Shown: positions 21,740-33,960, counted from the stretch's first letter. The stretch: 64,000 nucleotides of DNA from Ceratothoa steindachneri (GCA_963969495.1 OZ018322.1:160046848-160110847), one strand, 5' to 3'. Translations and numbers: made by a program. The notes: a model not told the origin generated them from the letters alone.

Positions 21740-23039
21740 ATGAGAGAAAGCCTAGTATTTTTAGATTTACACGTGATTATTTTATGCTACTTAGGCTATC
21801 CCATCACTCTCTCTTTCTTTATATTCCTGTCACTGTCTCTATCTTATCTTTCTCTTTGTTTTTCTCTAATTATGTCCCTTTGTCTTCCTCAATTACTCTC
21901 TAGCAAACACTCTCAAACTATTTCTCCGTCTCTTTCTCTTAATTTTTCCGTCGAATATTTGATGCTTTTTTAGCAACGAAAACTAGATCCTGGTTAAACT
22001 TTTGTTGCCACATCTTAAACTTACACGAGATTCACGTCTAAAAGCCATCTGGTCCCTACGACATTGTCCAATTTATTTTTCCACATTTTGTGTAAATCTT
22101 TCTTTAACTTTGCTCATTTCCTTTAACGGGAAATATCTTTCTTCACAAGAAGAAATTTCATCATTTAGAAGATTTTGCAGTCTGCAATCGAGTAATTGGA
22201 AAAAACCTGAATAATCGAAGATTAAGAAAAGATATTCTGCTTGCCTGAAGATAATTCTATATCAACAAGGAAGATGGAAAGAGGCCTAAATGTAAGTACG
22301 ACACGAGAATTTTGAATCTAGCCTAACATCAAACAATGTTTTAGTTACCATATATAAACAAAGTATTCCAATTGTAGTACGGTGAGAACATGGCAATTAT
22401 ATTATATTTAGCAAATGATTTCTGCCACATAAACTACAGGAGCCTGCCAGAAGTCAAGAAGAACATATCGATTCAAATGCCTGGACATTAAATATTTCTA
22501 AAGGGAGAGATAGAGATAGATTAGTAGTATAAATAAGGAGAGAGGGAACAGTGGCCAAAATTTTAAAAGTTAGAAAAGAAATATTTGTTAAGAGTTAAAC
22601 AAATTTTTGATCCCTGGTCAAATGGTATCTGTGAATGTCGGAAATATTTAGGAATATTTAAAAGAGAAAATAGTTATAGCAGTACATTCCTTGTGAAAGG
22701 ATAGCTCTAGTATTTGAAAAAAAGATATGCTCATTAGATTAAAACATAGATAAGTCTATGGTGAATGGGTATCTCTGGCATTTTTTAAGGTTCAGCTGGA
22801 GTCTTCATAGTTATGAAGACATCGAGTAGCAGCATTCAAGCCTTTGTAGATCATAATTCGTCTGATTTTAGTCTAAGAATTGTTTGTCAAATTCGTTTTG
22901 GGGGTCAGTTTCGGTGTGTTTACATTATCATGGTAAGGTCTAATTCATGTTACAGCCAAACTTTTGACATTACGCTTGCAGTAGCGTATTTTTTTGTTAC
23001 AAGTTCATCTTTGCTCATTATGGGGGTTGGTTAGTTTCC
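21740..23039. other. AT-rich stretch without recognised genes
   Basis: Pyrimidine-rich tracts (ctctctctt) lie at 21805-21940, with AT-rich sequence beyond. Open frames at 21737-21973, 22002-22214 and 22813-23034 show no motif. Confidence 0.4.
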
Positions 23040-23660
23040 TCTCCTACCGGATCTTTTCTTTTAGAACTCAAAGTCCGTAAGAACAACAAAAAGGCGCGCG
23101 AGAAATTCACGTATTCACGAAACAGCGGCTCTTCCACCAGATCTTCCAGGGTGTCATCAGAGTAGTCCTATTAGAATTGTCCGGTCTTTAGACCTTCAGC
23201 AATTTTTTCTGGCCTGCACCATCTGGAAACTGGTGGTTTTCGGATGTATATACTCTGAGGTTAAGCATTTTTGAGTAGTACATGAGCCTAGTCTCTCGGG
23301 TTTACGACGACGATGATCTCCTCGGACTACGTGACTGAGAGGTTATTTTGGAAGTGGCAAATGCCCCACCTTTCTAGACCTCACAGGTAAGGCGGCCATC
23401 CATTCCTCTCATGAACTTGAGGGGGGTTTTGTTGTTGTTTATTTGATTGTAATTGTCGTTTCCTTAGAGTTCATTTCGCCTTGCTCTCATAGCCTGGATT
23501 CGAGGATCTCGTGAGGGGGCATTGCTCAGGGCCAGGACTTTTTAGGAGCTTTTCTCGCTCATGCCGTTTTTAACCAACATGTTCATTTCCTTCGCGTAGG
23601 TTCTAAGTCGATTCAAATGCCTTCTTATGGGATTTTGAAGATTACATTTTATAATGCAAA
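23040..23660 (-). pseudogene. LINE family 1, isolated ORF1 C-terminal fragment (F)
   Basis: This stretch is GC-richer than both flanks. On the minus strand, about 23640-23570 reads IRRHLNRLRTYAKEMNMLVK then NGMSEKS, aligning with VKELNQMLAKYGMSE in copy A. The following sequence is Lys/Asn/Ser-rich, then acidic: DYSDDTLEDLVEEPLFREYV at about 23160-23100. No endonuclease or RT follows. It appears to be the C-terminal part of a family 1 ORF1 standing alone. Confidence 0.45.
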
Positions 23661-24536
23661 TTGTGATGACCAATATTGCAAAGGCGTGGCACAGGAAACA
23701 TGAATGCCAACTGTTAAATACCCCAACGATTTCTTAGTAGAGTGTAAATTAGATACCATACTAAATTTTCTAGCCTCAATATAAATTATTAATCTTAAAA
23801 TTCTTTGATCACCCACACGTATATATTAGTTGGTTTAAGCATTTGAAAAATCTGCAAATTTTACAACACGTAATACAAGTGAGCTTACCGGAAAAAATAT
23901 CCTTAACTATTAGTTATATTTGTTCTGTGCAGCTAAAGCGTTTGTTTTAGTTAAGACTAAAGGGCTTGCCTTACTTTTTATTCCCAATTTTGAGATTACT
24001 ATTGTAGATTCAGATCTGTAAAAATGCGTTTCTACGCAATGTAATTCACTATAGAATTAGATGTTTATCCCACTTGCTACATTTGAAACCCTTACTATAT
24101 TTCCGAGAGAATACGAATAAAAAATTCCGTCATATGTGTGTGCCTCACCATCTGATATAGGAATCACGTGGGGTTGGTGTACATGGACAATATTTCGCTC
24201 TAATAGGTAGTTCAGACTCTTTCTTTTAGACCTATCATTCTCATAATTGCTCTTTGTCTTTTCCCTAAAAACATGTTCATTAGTCACAACATTCCTCTTA
24301 TTCTAAATGGCCTAAGGAGAAAATTACATCGAGAAATCCTAAATTGCCTATCTTCGTCTACCTTAAATTCATTTTCAAAAATGTATGCTATGCCCTAGCA
24401 TTGCTCGGGCCTCAATAAAGATTAGGTAAAAAAGGTCGAACGCCATTCCGCCCGGGAAGGCTTATCATCGAATCCAGTCAGAAAAATCTAAACTGTCTTT
24501 CTTGGAGCTCCCTGTACGTTAGTGTATAAGGTTCCG
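23661..24536. other. AT-rich spacer
   Basis: No supported gene. A 76-codon minus-strand frame (24057-24287) has no recognisable motif. Composition becomes GC-richer from about 24440, where LINE G begins. Confidence 0.4.
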
Positions 24537-24537
24537 C

Positions 24538-25384
24538 GTGGGGCGAGAGTCCTTTCAGGCCACAGCACACCTCTTCCACACACTACACCTGCCTCTTCCC
24601 CAACTACATTCACGAGATCCTTCGCTCCTGTATGCGGAGCCCCGTAAATCTCTCAAAACCCCGCCCTTCCTACACAAACACACACACCACAAGCTCACAC
24701 GCACACTCCTTAGAACACACGCATATTCAAATACTACCTACACACAAACACACTCCAGTCGCACACACAAACTCCGGACACACAAGTATACCCATCACAG
24801 ATTAACCCTTATGTTACTCTGTCCATCGCGCTCTCAGCCATGGCAAAGAAAATGGTTAGGGATGATCCACGCTTATACGCCAGAGTCCTGAACCAGATGT
24901 ACGCTGCCAACGTACTAGGGTGTATCGTCTTCCAGGAGAGGTTATTCGGCCTAATCGATGAACACAAAAACAGAAGATAAGCTCTACTCTCCACACCAAC
25001 ATACACACAACTGGCCCTACAATTTCACAACCACCCTGCTCCTACCCAATCCTTACCCCTTACATCATGCTATTCCCTCCAGATCCTCCGCACCGACTAG
25101 CATCGTCGCTTCTCGCTCTCCTACCAACAGCCTTCTCTCCTACCCATGCTCCGTCATCCAATCCTGGTCAAACTACCTCTCCAGTCCTCAATCCTACCCC
25201 CGTTTTTTCTCCCATCCTGGTCCCCAAAACACCTCCCTTGCTCCTCCATCCACAGCTACACCTAACCCTAACCCTGCCAGTACACCAACTCCCACGCCCA
25301 CTCTTTCTTCTACATCCAACGCCTCCAGACCACCATTCCCGACCTCCAAACGAATACAGCTACCCCAAGTCTAGACACATATGA
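24538..25384 (+). pseudogene. LINE G, ORF1-like low-complexity region
   Basis: The first frame (24538-24891) is His/Thr-rich from cacaca-type DNA. A shifted frame at about 24838-24970 reads DDPRLYARVLNQMYAANVLG, which looks like a folded protein segment. Two overlapping Pro/Ser/Thr-rich frames follow (24958-25384). It is placed as ORF1 by position only; I see no zinc knuckle or RRM motif. Confidence 0.4.
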
Positions 25385-25439
25385 CCGCTCCCTCAGCTAC
25401 ACTTACTACGCCCTCCACCATCCTACTCAAGGGCCAGAA

Positions 25440-25800
25440 GATGGGGGACCATAGGACTACCGGCGTACTGCAGTTTTGCCCGTTATGGGACGCGTAGGCA
25501 TAGTACAACTAAACGTATGGATTTGGTACGTTATTCGCCACACCCTATCCAACTGGGGACTGGACACTTAGCACTCAGACATAAGACTACTGAACTCTAT
25601 CAGTCACTTGCTGCGCTTCCGCAGCGAGCACATTGACCCGACCTTCCATACTTTTCTAGGCCCGCGCGGCAGTACCTCGTCCCCATACGTGGTCTTCTGG
25701 AACGAAAACGCATCAAGATAATACATTCACACAGCCACAGGCTCCCACCAAAAGTCTTACCACATTCCCTTCTCTCTTCTACTTTCGATTTCACCTATTC
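25440..25800 (+). pseudogene. LINE G, endonuclease remnant
   Basis: VGIVQLNVW (25496) resembles the start of an APE endonuclease, and about 150 bases later GPRGSTSSPYVVFWNENASR reads clearly. Stops interrupt both sides. This is a weak call that depends on position between an ORF1-like region and an RT. Confidence 0.4.
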
Positions 25801-26539
25801 TAATCCCCACACCACCAAATATGATTAAAGAAACTCAAACTCGGCAGAGTTCAGAAACTACTTAGTGACAAACACACCGCATAACCTCAAGCTCCAGGTG
25901 GTCAACTCAGCACAAAGAGAACACTATTGAAAGCCTCTTATAGACAGAATAAAACAGCACGCAATGCCTATAACCTACCACGCAAATCATACACACTCAT
26001 AAAACACTTTACATTCTCAATACCCACATAAAGCCTCATCATGATATACAACCATCACTATGGCAAGGCCTACTCCAACAGAAAATCCCCCTTCTCCGTC
26101 ATCTCATCCTGCAGTTGTGCGGCTGGATATGAAACCATGGGGCGTGATCATCCGCGCTGCGGATGATGCTCGCTGCACTCTCTCGTCCCTTTTCCGGGGG
26201 CGCGTTAGGAGAATGTTTGGCACGGACCCACCCAGAGCCAATAGGGGGACAAATAGACAACAGCACGCTCATGAAGATAAATGATATCCTCGAAGCATTG
26301 AGCTCCAACTAAGCCTAATCACACATACATAGCCGTCCCAACCACATCTACAGGACCACTTCCAGGAAGTACAGGAGTGGTGCCATTTCCATGCCGATGA
26401 GCTAAAACCAGCCCTGCTGTTCAACCTGGGGATTCCCGATAACACGTTTATATTAACCAGTTCAATGGCATTCGAGTAAACAAACCCCTACATACGAAAG
26501 ACATAAAAATGAGTTCCAGTCCCCTCCGGCCTCACAACC

Positions 26540-27330
26540 ATAATCATAGCACCTGCCAGAAGAAACTCCGATATTAATAGACTTCTACAACGCCTCTCTA
26601 AGATCTGGATTCTTCCTGAATGTATTCAAGGCATCGCACAACTTCCTCCTACGCAAACAACACAAACACCATAAACAACCAAACAACTACAGACTTATTG
26701 GTCTATTCTAGCACTTAGGTAAAATACTTGAACACCTGGTGAACATCCGCCTCCAAAATTTCTTAAAAAAGTAAGGAGTGGTTCTCCCCTTGACAATATG
26801 GCTTGAGAAGGGGACGCTCCAACGGTGCGTTGGGGCAGCCGGTGGATGATGATATCGGTGGAGAGGCCGTATGATATCGTTCGCGATATCATACATAGAG
26901 CAAAACAGACACAACAGAAAACACCCTCTCAGCAAGGACTTCGAGAAGCCTTTCGATAAATTGTGGCATGGGAGGCACCGTTGCAAACTCGCCCAAAACA
27001 CGCGGCTGTCTGTACTTTAGAAGGCTTCTTTCGCACTTAATATCAGAGAGAAGGTGTTACATAAGATCGAACGAATGCGATTTCACGACAATTCACACCA
27101 GCGCGCTGGCATACCCCAAGGCAGCGTGTTGGCACACACACTATTCATCATATACACCAACGACACTCTACGCCCAGGTGAAAACGGCATACAGACAATG
27201 GCGTATTTGGTGTACGAGACTATCGTCGTCTATGGTTGTTGCTCAGGATCCATAGCACACTGGGCACAAAACATACTAAAATTTAACAGAGAATTTGTGG
27301 ATATGTTCCTCATAACCATTGATACTTAGA
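26540..27330 (+). pseudogene. LINE G, reverse transcriptase remnant
   Basis: In order: IDFYNASLRSGFFLNVFKAS (fingers), QPNNYRLIGLF with a stop, ILEHLVNIRLQNFLKK, a shifted DFEKPFDKLWHGRH (first catalytic Asp region), then HQRAGIPQGSVLAHTLFIIY and TNDTLRPGENG. The YADD box is degraded to YLVYET (AYLVYETIVVYG), so both catalytic aspartates are lost. At least three frame changes occur. Confidence 0.72.
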
Positions 27331-27360
27331 AGACACATGTGAATTATAATGTGCAACTGC

Positions 27361-28439
27361 CAACTACATGCACAACATACAAATATACGAGAGCACACCG
27401 AACCTACGATGCCCCGCCCCCAAAAGAATCTCATACCAAACACCCGTAAGGGCCGCGGAGATATGTTTTACTTGCTACGGTTCTGAAGGTACTCAGCACC
27501 CCGTCTGGCAAGAACTTAGCCTATTTTCGTTATTTCAGACACTCTGTCTTCTTCCCCTGATTGCTCACTTTAATACAACCTCTACCAAAACTTTCAATTT
27601 GGGCCTCTATATTCACAGGGTAGACACCAACCAGTTTCTTCTCACCCAACCATCATGGGTCGAGGCTGACTGGATGGGGGGGGGGCAAAGCGTAATCACC
27701 CTTGATCTCCGAGTTGGGGTGGCCGTTGTTATCAACCTGACTCAGCCTCATCCCCACTTTCCTAACGTACCCTTTCTATATCCCTTCACAATCTATCAAT
27801 TTTACACCGAGCCTAAGGTGGAGACGCATGCTGATGGGTTTCCAGGCCACTAGACGAGAAGAGTTATCTAAACTGGCGGCAGCTGGATTTGACAGGTCCC
27901 GTTTACACCTCTCGCATTGAGGGCTACTACGTGGAGTGATGAGTGTTTTCATCTCGTTGAAATATTAGGGTTACCATTTCCACTGATGAAGATTCTTTAA
28001 ATACCATCTTTACCCTTCCCTTGCCTTACCATCATCGGACCCGCTCTGGTGCAGCCTCACTGCGGAAAAGGAAGTCCACGACACTATGCTTTCACAGAAG
28101 ACCCTTCAATTTCTCCTCCCGGAGAGGAGACTTATTCCTCTTCTAGGTAAACGGGTGTAGGGGAATCCACCTAAACCATTTCGATGGAGGCTTCCTTGGG
28201 CGTCTCCCTCTTATCAGCTACTGTCCACCCTTTACCTTTCCGATAGAGTGCCAAAAAATCAGGCAGGCGGCAGATAATTGACAGCTCTCGGTGGCAGCGG
28301 CTGATAGGGCCAACTTTCTTATTAGAGCAAGGGGTTGCAGGGCCCTTTGCTCTGTGCCCCCTACTGTCCTGCTTACTGCGTAACTAGATTCCAGGGAATC
28401 AGTGTACTTACTCCCCTCTCTTCCAAGATGGATGTCGGT
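27361..28439. other. Unassigned, GC-moderate stretch
   Basis: A 161-codon plus frame (27368-27853) shows no family motif and includes a G homopolymer near 27678. The rest is CT-rich and resembles retroelement untranslated sequence, possibly the 5' leader of LINE H, but nothing proves this. Confidence 0.35.
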
Positions 28440-30300
28440 TTGCTAGCCAAAGATGTGACGACTAAAGGTAACTTTAATGTGATCAGTGATGTCTTGGGGA
28501 GCGATGGCCAATGAAAGCCCCCTTGAGGTGGGCATGGTTTCTGTGATAACCCAGCTCCAGAAGGTAGGACTTTTGATGGGTAAAGCTGGGCTCATTGCCA
28601 AGCAGAAAAGCCGAGTCCGCCCCTTTAAAAACTCCTCTTCAGACGTCTCGTGTCCCCGAGAGTTCACAATGAGACGAGGGATCTCCTTTTCCAGCTGGTC
28701 CTCCTGTGACAGCCAAGACATTCTCCATTTCAGAAAAGGATCTTGCTGAGGCCGGTCAATCTGGCCTAGTGGGTCCTTCCAGCGGCGGTTAGAAGCGGGT
28801 TCATTCCACACCCACCTCTCTCTCCCCCAAAATAAAGAGTAAGATAAAAAGACTAACGCTTTCTCTCTCGTGGCTGAAGCCACGGGAACGGCCGGGGACA
28901 CTGCTGTTTCGGTATGGGACGAAGCCAAGATCGGCACGTCTGGCCCCGGTGCTCCCCTAGTTAGGAAGTCTAAGACAAAAACCAAAGGTGCGCAGATCGG
29001 TGATTCGATTACGACGGGGCCTTTCATTCAAACGTCAGCTGGTGTTTTCGAGCCCTCTGGTTTTAAACCTTTCTAGTTATTACCTCTACCGATTACAGCA
29101 CGTTAGCCAGGAGCAACATGTTCCTGCACAGAATAACATTAGCTAGCCTGATTGGTAATGGGACTATGGCGAATAGGTCGGATCCTTCCGAGGAGGCCAA
29201 GATAAGTGCTCTTCGTATAATTGAGGGTAGCCCGGTGAATGGGACGCCACACTCTACCATGAACTTTATAAAAGGAATAGTTTAAGTGAGGGAACTTGTG
29301 GACTACTCTATAAATAAAATGGCATTAGAGCAGGACAAACAAGTAGACGCTAAGGGCAAAAGAGTGATAAGAAAACAGGCTTCCTTGGTCAGTGAGTTCC
29401 GGTTGGTTTGCTTTTGAGTAAAGATATCCCTGCTACTTTCATGCACGTACTAATACTGCCATGGCTTTAGCCACACGAATCACTCGTGTAAGCAAAGTCG
29501 TGGTTTCCCGAAGTCTGTGTAAGTTGCTCCAGGGTCGTACATTATAAGTGCAATCATATGCCGCCAAGTTGTGTCAATTGCAAAAAGCCACATTTTGCTT
29601 CTTCGAAACAATGTAGTGCGTATATCCTTGAGAAGGAAATCCTTCCTTTTCAGCCTCAGGATCGTCACTCATTTCGCGAGGTTAATGACTTGGTCCTTGC
29701 GCGCACGGCGCTGCCTGGGAGGTCTTAGGTTTCAATGTTAATAAAGACACCCTCTACTACTGGCCCATCCAAGCCTACGAGCACGGTCGTTTCCGCGCCC
29801 ATTTTGAACCCTTGTGCGGGTTCTACGAACCCTAAGCGCTTTCGTGGTAAAGCTGGCTGCACAAAAGGTCCGCACCTAGCCCCGGCTAAAACCAAGGCTC
29901 CCCCTCTTCCCTCAGTGTGACCGTTTCCTGTAGGGCAAAACAGTCACTCGCCTCCATCTAGTCTTTAGGCTTGCAGGAAACAACACTCCTAAAGTTAATC
30001 GTGAAGTCATCTGACGTGGTTCCTAAAGCTGCCCCTTAAAGCATTGCAGCAGTTAAGGAACTTCGGCTGCTACGCTTCAAAGAGGGACCCCCGCCTTCGA
30101 ACCCTTCTCCCATGCCTAAGGTTTCAAGCTAGAGGGATGAAAAGATTCACCTTGCGAGCTCAACCTCCCGCGATAAGTCCTCGAAGGCGAAAGTGCCTTT
30201 TGCTCACAGTCCGGGCGACATCGCGCGGAGTTGAGCTGCCGGAAGGAGTAAAAGCATGTCCTTGATGGTATTCTCTTTGAAGAAAGCCGCCGCATCTCTC
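28440..30300 (+). pseudogene. LINE H, ORF1 (Gag-like, zinc-knuckle) remnant
   Basis: The N-terminal part is Gly/Thr/Ser/Lys-rich (28870-29076). The middle reads ITLASLIGNG then EEAKISALRIIEGSPVN (29137-29250), in the RNA-binding region. A Cys-rich part at 29560-29620 reads CVNCKKPHFASSKQCSAY, a clear zinc knuckle. It is followed by EKEILPFQPQDRHSFREVND, a segment that ORF1 proteins of I- and Jockey-type elements carry after the knuckles. A second copy of this ORF1 lies at 49420-50660. Many stops break it. Confidence 0.65.
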
Positions 30301-30309
30301 CCTTGCATG

Positions 30310-30690
30310 GCCATGGCGGCATATTTCTTCAATTGAATCGCAGAATTGGGGTTTAACTCGCAGGAGCTTCGTAGGCTCATCTTCTACCGTTTTTCATTAG
30401 CAATCTTTTTGGAAGAGATCATGATGGGCACGTGTCCCCTCCCCACCCTCCAGGGATATAAGGGTTCTGCTACTCCACCACAACGAGATATGAGATGGGC
30501 AGGATGATGGTTATATACACCCTGCATGATGTATCCATTCTTCTTTGCTCTAGATATCTCCTTTCAGGCAGTAACTATGCAGCTACACCTAAAGAGGTGT
30601 CAAACTGTTATTTATGCGTACATTCCACCATCAGCCAACTTCGACGCAGATAACTTTTGCCGTGTCTGACACGGTTGCCGAGGCCCTTTC
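30310..30690 (+). pseudogene. LINE H, N-terminal half of APE endonuclease
   Basis: FNSQELRRLI and LAIFLEEIMMG resemble the N..EL..LI and ..LQET opening of APE nucleases, with the catalytic Glu region degraded. VTMQLHLKRCQTVIYAYIPP (about 30577-30636) followed by SANFDADNF is the strand before the GDFNA box. The GDFNA box itself is absent because the sequence switches to the linker-like segment. Confidence 0.6.
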
Positions 30691-30709
30691 TTTTATTCGT
30701 GGATCGGAA

Positions 30710-31070
30710 AGGTAGACAGCCCCTTTGGGAAGACTAGTCAAAAAATCCTAGTGGTCAAGTCTTTCCTGCGGGCATAAGTGTGTGTAGACTTAACGGGAAG
30801 ACCCGTTTAGCAGAGGTGTGGAAACGAGTGATAAGGATTGGCACAAGTTATCGCAAGGATTCCCGTTCTTCAGGAGAATAGGACCACAATCTTGGCCCTC
30901 TCCTCTGTGGTGGAGTCCTTCGCACCCACTTTCTTTTCATTAGCTAGACGAGATGCTGCGCGTCATGATGCCACAGAAGGCTGCCGACAGGAATTTACCT
31001 CGAGATTAGGAGAACCCTTCAACTTTAGTTTTATATTGAGTGAGTTGCGATCTGCTCTCACTTTAGGCCC
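30710..31070 (+). repeat. Duplicated LINE H linker, upstream copy
   Basis: Aligns by eye along its length with 31500-31860: shared words include agactagtcaa, gcgggcata, ttaacgggaagaccc against tagcgggaggaaccc, and a closing tgagtgagttgcgatctgctctc against tgaatgatttgcggctcgatctctc. Both end in the start of RT fingers (SELRSALTLG here). Divergence is high, so they are not a recent duplication. Confidence 0.7.
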
Positions 31071-31499
31071 TCCGGATGCAGAGACTGATTTTGGGTGGGG
31101 GCAGGGAGTAGTAAAAGACCTCCATGGTAGTGATCACTTTCCCATTCAAATATCATTTCCTAAGAGCCCGCTTCAGTAGCACTTAATACGGGGCCAGTGG
31201 TCCGCATTTCAGGAAATGACTGATTTCTCTGTGTCATTTATGGAGTTTAGGTCGGTAGATGATGCCGTTGAGTTCTTTTCTGGCAACCTCATTGCCATGG
31301 GCCTTACTATTATTCCTAGAACGTATGCACATTTTGCACACCGACTGCTTTCGTGATCGTCAGCAAAGTATGAGGCGGCTCTCAAACACAATCGCTATGC
31401 CTACATGCCCTATAAGAGTCGCCCGAACGATTTCCCTGCAGTGAATTTCGTCGAGCTATGGCTAACTTGGAGTATGCATAGAAGCACGTCTCACGCCGA

Positions 31500-31860
31500 A
31501 AGGTAGAGACCCGCTCTGGCGAGACTAGTCAAGTAATCTCGGGGGTCATTTTCTTCCTCGCGGGCATAGGTTCCTTCACTTAGCGGGAGGAACCCTCGGG
31601 CAGAAGTTTGGAAGTAAGTCAAACAGATTCAGGGCAAGTTCTCGCAGGAACCCACTCCTGTTCTACAGTAGAATGCGACCAAAATATCGCTTCACGGGAG
31701 GAATCGTTCTTGACCGCTTTATTGACATTCTTTAGCCGGAATGCTGTGTATCGTGATGTCGCGGAAGGCCTCCGACTGGTTTTACCTCCAGACGCGGAAC
31801 ACTCTTAAACGACAGTTTTACCTTGAATGATTTGCGGCTCGATCTCTCTTTGTGCAAGGA
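31500..31860 (+). repeat. Duplicated LINE H linker, downstream (expected) copy
   Basis: This is the homologue of 30710-31070, here in the normal place before the RT. It leads without a large break into CKDTAPGPDGVPYAM-like RT finger sequence, so this copy belongs to the RT that follows. Confidence 0.7.
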
Positions 31861-33030
31861 CACAGGTTCTGTTCCTGACGTGTCCCGTACGCCATGCTTC
31901 AATTCCTGGTTAAGAAATTTATGACCTTTCTTATAGATTTCTTCACAAGGATCTGGGAAGAGGGTATCCTCCCAGACTTCGCAAACCGGGAAGAGATCCG
32001 TGTACCCCAGCCGTCTCCCGCACAAAATCTCTGACCTCCAGCATGTGCAAGTTTATTGAGAAATTGGTAAAGGATAGAATATCCTTTTGTATGGAGAGTT
32101 GAGACCACCTGTCTTCTACACAGTGTGGATTCCACAAGTTCCACTCCACGTCAGATGCTTTGCTCTGACTTGAAAATTCTGTTTGCGAAACCTTCGTTCG
32201 TAGACAGCACAATGCCTTGGTGTTTTTCGATCTGGAGAAGGCTTATGATACCGCATGGCGATATGATATCATTGAGACACTCCAGACGATAGGGTGAGGA
32301 GACACCTTCCAATCTTTATAGCTGATTCCGCGTACGGAGATCCCACTGCGAAGTGTCGTCAGTGACACGCATTGCCCTAAGCATCAACGGAATCACCTCG
32401 GTGCTGCCGGAAGATGTTGTTGCTATGCTCTAGGTGGACAACAGTTAGATCTCCCCTAGCTAGGCCAGATGCTAACATTGGGTGGCGACTCCAACAACCA
32501 ATGAACTACATCTTTCACTATGCCGAAACGCACAGGCTTCGGTTGTCCTTGGTAATGACTATGGTGGTGCACTTCTGCAGCCAACCACGGACCTACCTTG
32601 ACCAAGATGTTTTATTAAATGGGGTGCGCCTGCCAGTGGTGAACTCGAAACGTTAACGTGGTCTTGTATTTGACCAATGTAGCCTTTGAATGGCAGATTT
32701 AGGGTCTGCGCCTCATGGATATTATTCGTTCTGTGACATTCAGCGCTTAGAGCGCTAATAAGGATAAAACTTTACTTTGTTAACGATCCTGTGTTTTTTC
32801 GAAACTCGACTGCGGATGAGATTGTATACATCCACAGCCGAGCGTGTGTTTCGAAAGGTGGACCCGATCCACCACACCGGCATACGCGTGGCAAACAGTG
32901 CATTCCGCACGTCCCCCATTGAGAGCCTACTTCTCGGTGCTGGAAATGCAACACGGTCTGTACCGTCCACAATGCAATATTCGCTTGTACGCACGAGCCC
33001 GGCGCCTCCCTTGTTCGCTAACAGCTCTCA
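31840..33030 (+). pseudogene. LINE H, reverse transcriptase remnant
   Basis: In shifting frames: finger motif APGPDG (about 31865), a long broken finger region, VFFDLEKAYDTAWRYDI (32220-32270, first catalytic Asp), and a YVDN box in place of Y(A/V)DD near 32430. Next come LQQPMNYIFHYAETHRLRLS, MVVHFCSQPRTYLDQDVLLN and GVRLPVVNSK. The thumb region ends with VDPIHHTGIRVANSAFRTSP (about 32860-32920), highly typical of I/Jockey-type elements. One catalytic Asp of YADD is replaced by Asn. Confidence 0.8.
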
Positions 33031-33189
33031 CTGATTCCGAAACTGATTACGATGGTGCCTATGCCGCCGAGAAACGCCAGTCGTATCCTAAAAAGTTTGG
33101 ATTTAGTGGTAGGAAACTCCTTGAAAAGCTCAGTATAGGTCTCACGCCTGTAACGCCTCTAGTACTGCCCAGGGAGCAACACTGGAGGA

Positions 33190-33670
33190 TGCCACCTTTG
33201 AGTATTAGCCGTCACGCCTCTGGTTCCAAAACATCTACGGTGCCAATAGAATTGCGTTTGGCCTATTTAGAGCACACCTCGTGTCACACTGGATCCAAAT
33301 CCTAAGAGGAGTCGGTTTCCACTCCTTATCCCCTGTGTTTAAATTCTGTGGTACTCTGCCAGGCACTGCCTCTATCTTTACGGCCCAGGTGGTTGCAATA
33401 CACTACGTGGTATCGGAGATAACGCGAATTGCCTGGTTTGAAGAACGGTTTGTGATCTATAGCGACTAACAAAGCGCGCTGAGTGCTCTCGAGGCATTGG
33501 AATCTTCGCATATCCTGGTTTGCGATATTCATGACGCCACGGTTTTGGCGAGCTGGGCTGATTTTGAGATTATATTTTGCTGTATTCCTGGACATTTGGG
33601 AGTTGCGGGAAGTGAGTGCGCCGATGAGGGTGCTAAAGAGTCTGCGAGGACTGGGTAACCAGACCAAAGT
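33190..33670 (+). pseudogene. LINE H, RNase H domain
   Basis: Motifs in order: IFTAQVVAIHYVVSEI (usual E of the TAE motif changed to Q), RFVIYSD followed by a stop then QSALSALEALESSHIL, and IIFCCIPGHLGVAGSECADE, which keeps the His and Asp of the last motif. RNase H removes the RNA template during integration. Ser of SDSQ is replaced by a TAA stop, and the catalytic Glu is lost. Confidence 0.75.
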
Positions 33671-33960
33671 TTCTCTCTCCCTCAGATCTATTACATGGCA
33701 GGAATATTGTCAGCACCTCGGGCTGCTTGACAAAGAAGATTGGAGACGGTCGAAAGGGAACTTGAAGTTGCCTGCCATTTCGCCATGATTGTTCACCACG
33801 ACTGTTTCCCCCAATGCCACGCCAGCTTCAGTTTGCTTTCTCTCGTTTTCGAATTCTTCTATTAACATAATAGCCACTGACTCTAACTTTGAAAGCTTTG
33901 GATGGCAGAGAAGCGCACAACGCACTCATAACTCAGCTCTAAAGCGCGCTCGTTTGTCGC

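Larger units (their letters stand above)
24537..27360 (+). mobile_element. LINE G: different non-LTR retrotransposon, degraded
   Basis: A third LINE type on the plus strand, unusually rich in C and in CA/CCT words. It contains an ORF1-like Pro/Thr/Ser-rich region (24538-25380), an endonuclease remnant (about 25440-25800), a linker and an RT (about 26540-27330). The RT shows NYRLIGLF, GIPQGSVLAHTLFIIYTND and an altered YADD. I cannot name the clade. Composition differs sharply from its neighbours, so it is probably a separate, younger arrival than the AT-rich surroundings. Confidence 0.65.
28440..31070 (+). mobile_element. LINE H (I-group), first part: ORF1, endonuclease start, misplaced linker
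   Basis: ORF1 (28440-30300) is followed by the N-terminal half of an APE endonuclease (30310-30690). Then, instead of the rest of the nuclease, comes a segment (30710-31070) homologous to the linker that stands before the RT at 31500-31860. After it the endonuclease C-terminus appears. The element is thus either shuffled or made of two overlapping insertions. Confidence 0.65.
31075..33960 (+). mobile_element. LINE H (I-group), second part: endonuclease end, RT, RNase H
   Basis: It begins with the last strand of the endonuclease (DLHGSDHFPIQISF, catalytic Asp-His kept, 31119-31160), then a linker, RT (about 31840-33030) and an RNase H domain (33190-33670). An RNase H domain after the RT points to the I group rather than CR1 or Jockey. 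The 3' end fades out before 34.0 kb with no clear tail. Confidence 0.72.

Noticed and set aside
28443..29027. A 194-codon minus-strand open frame, one of the longest in the window
   Set aside because: It lies antisense to LINE H ORF1 and has no motif. Its length reflects the composition of the plus-strand Gag-like sequence.
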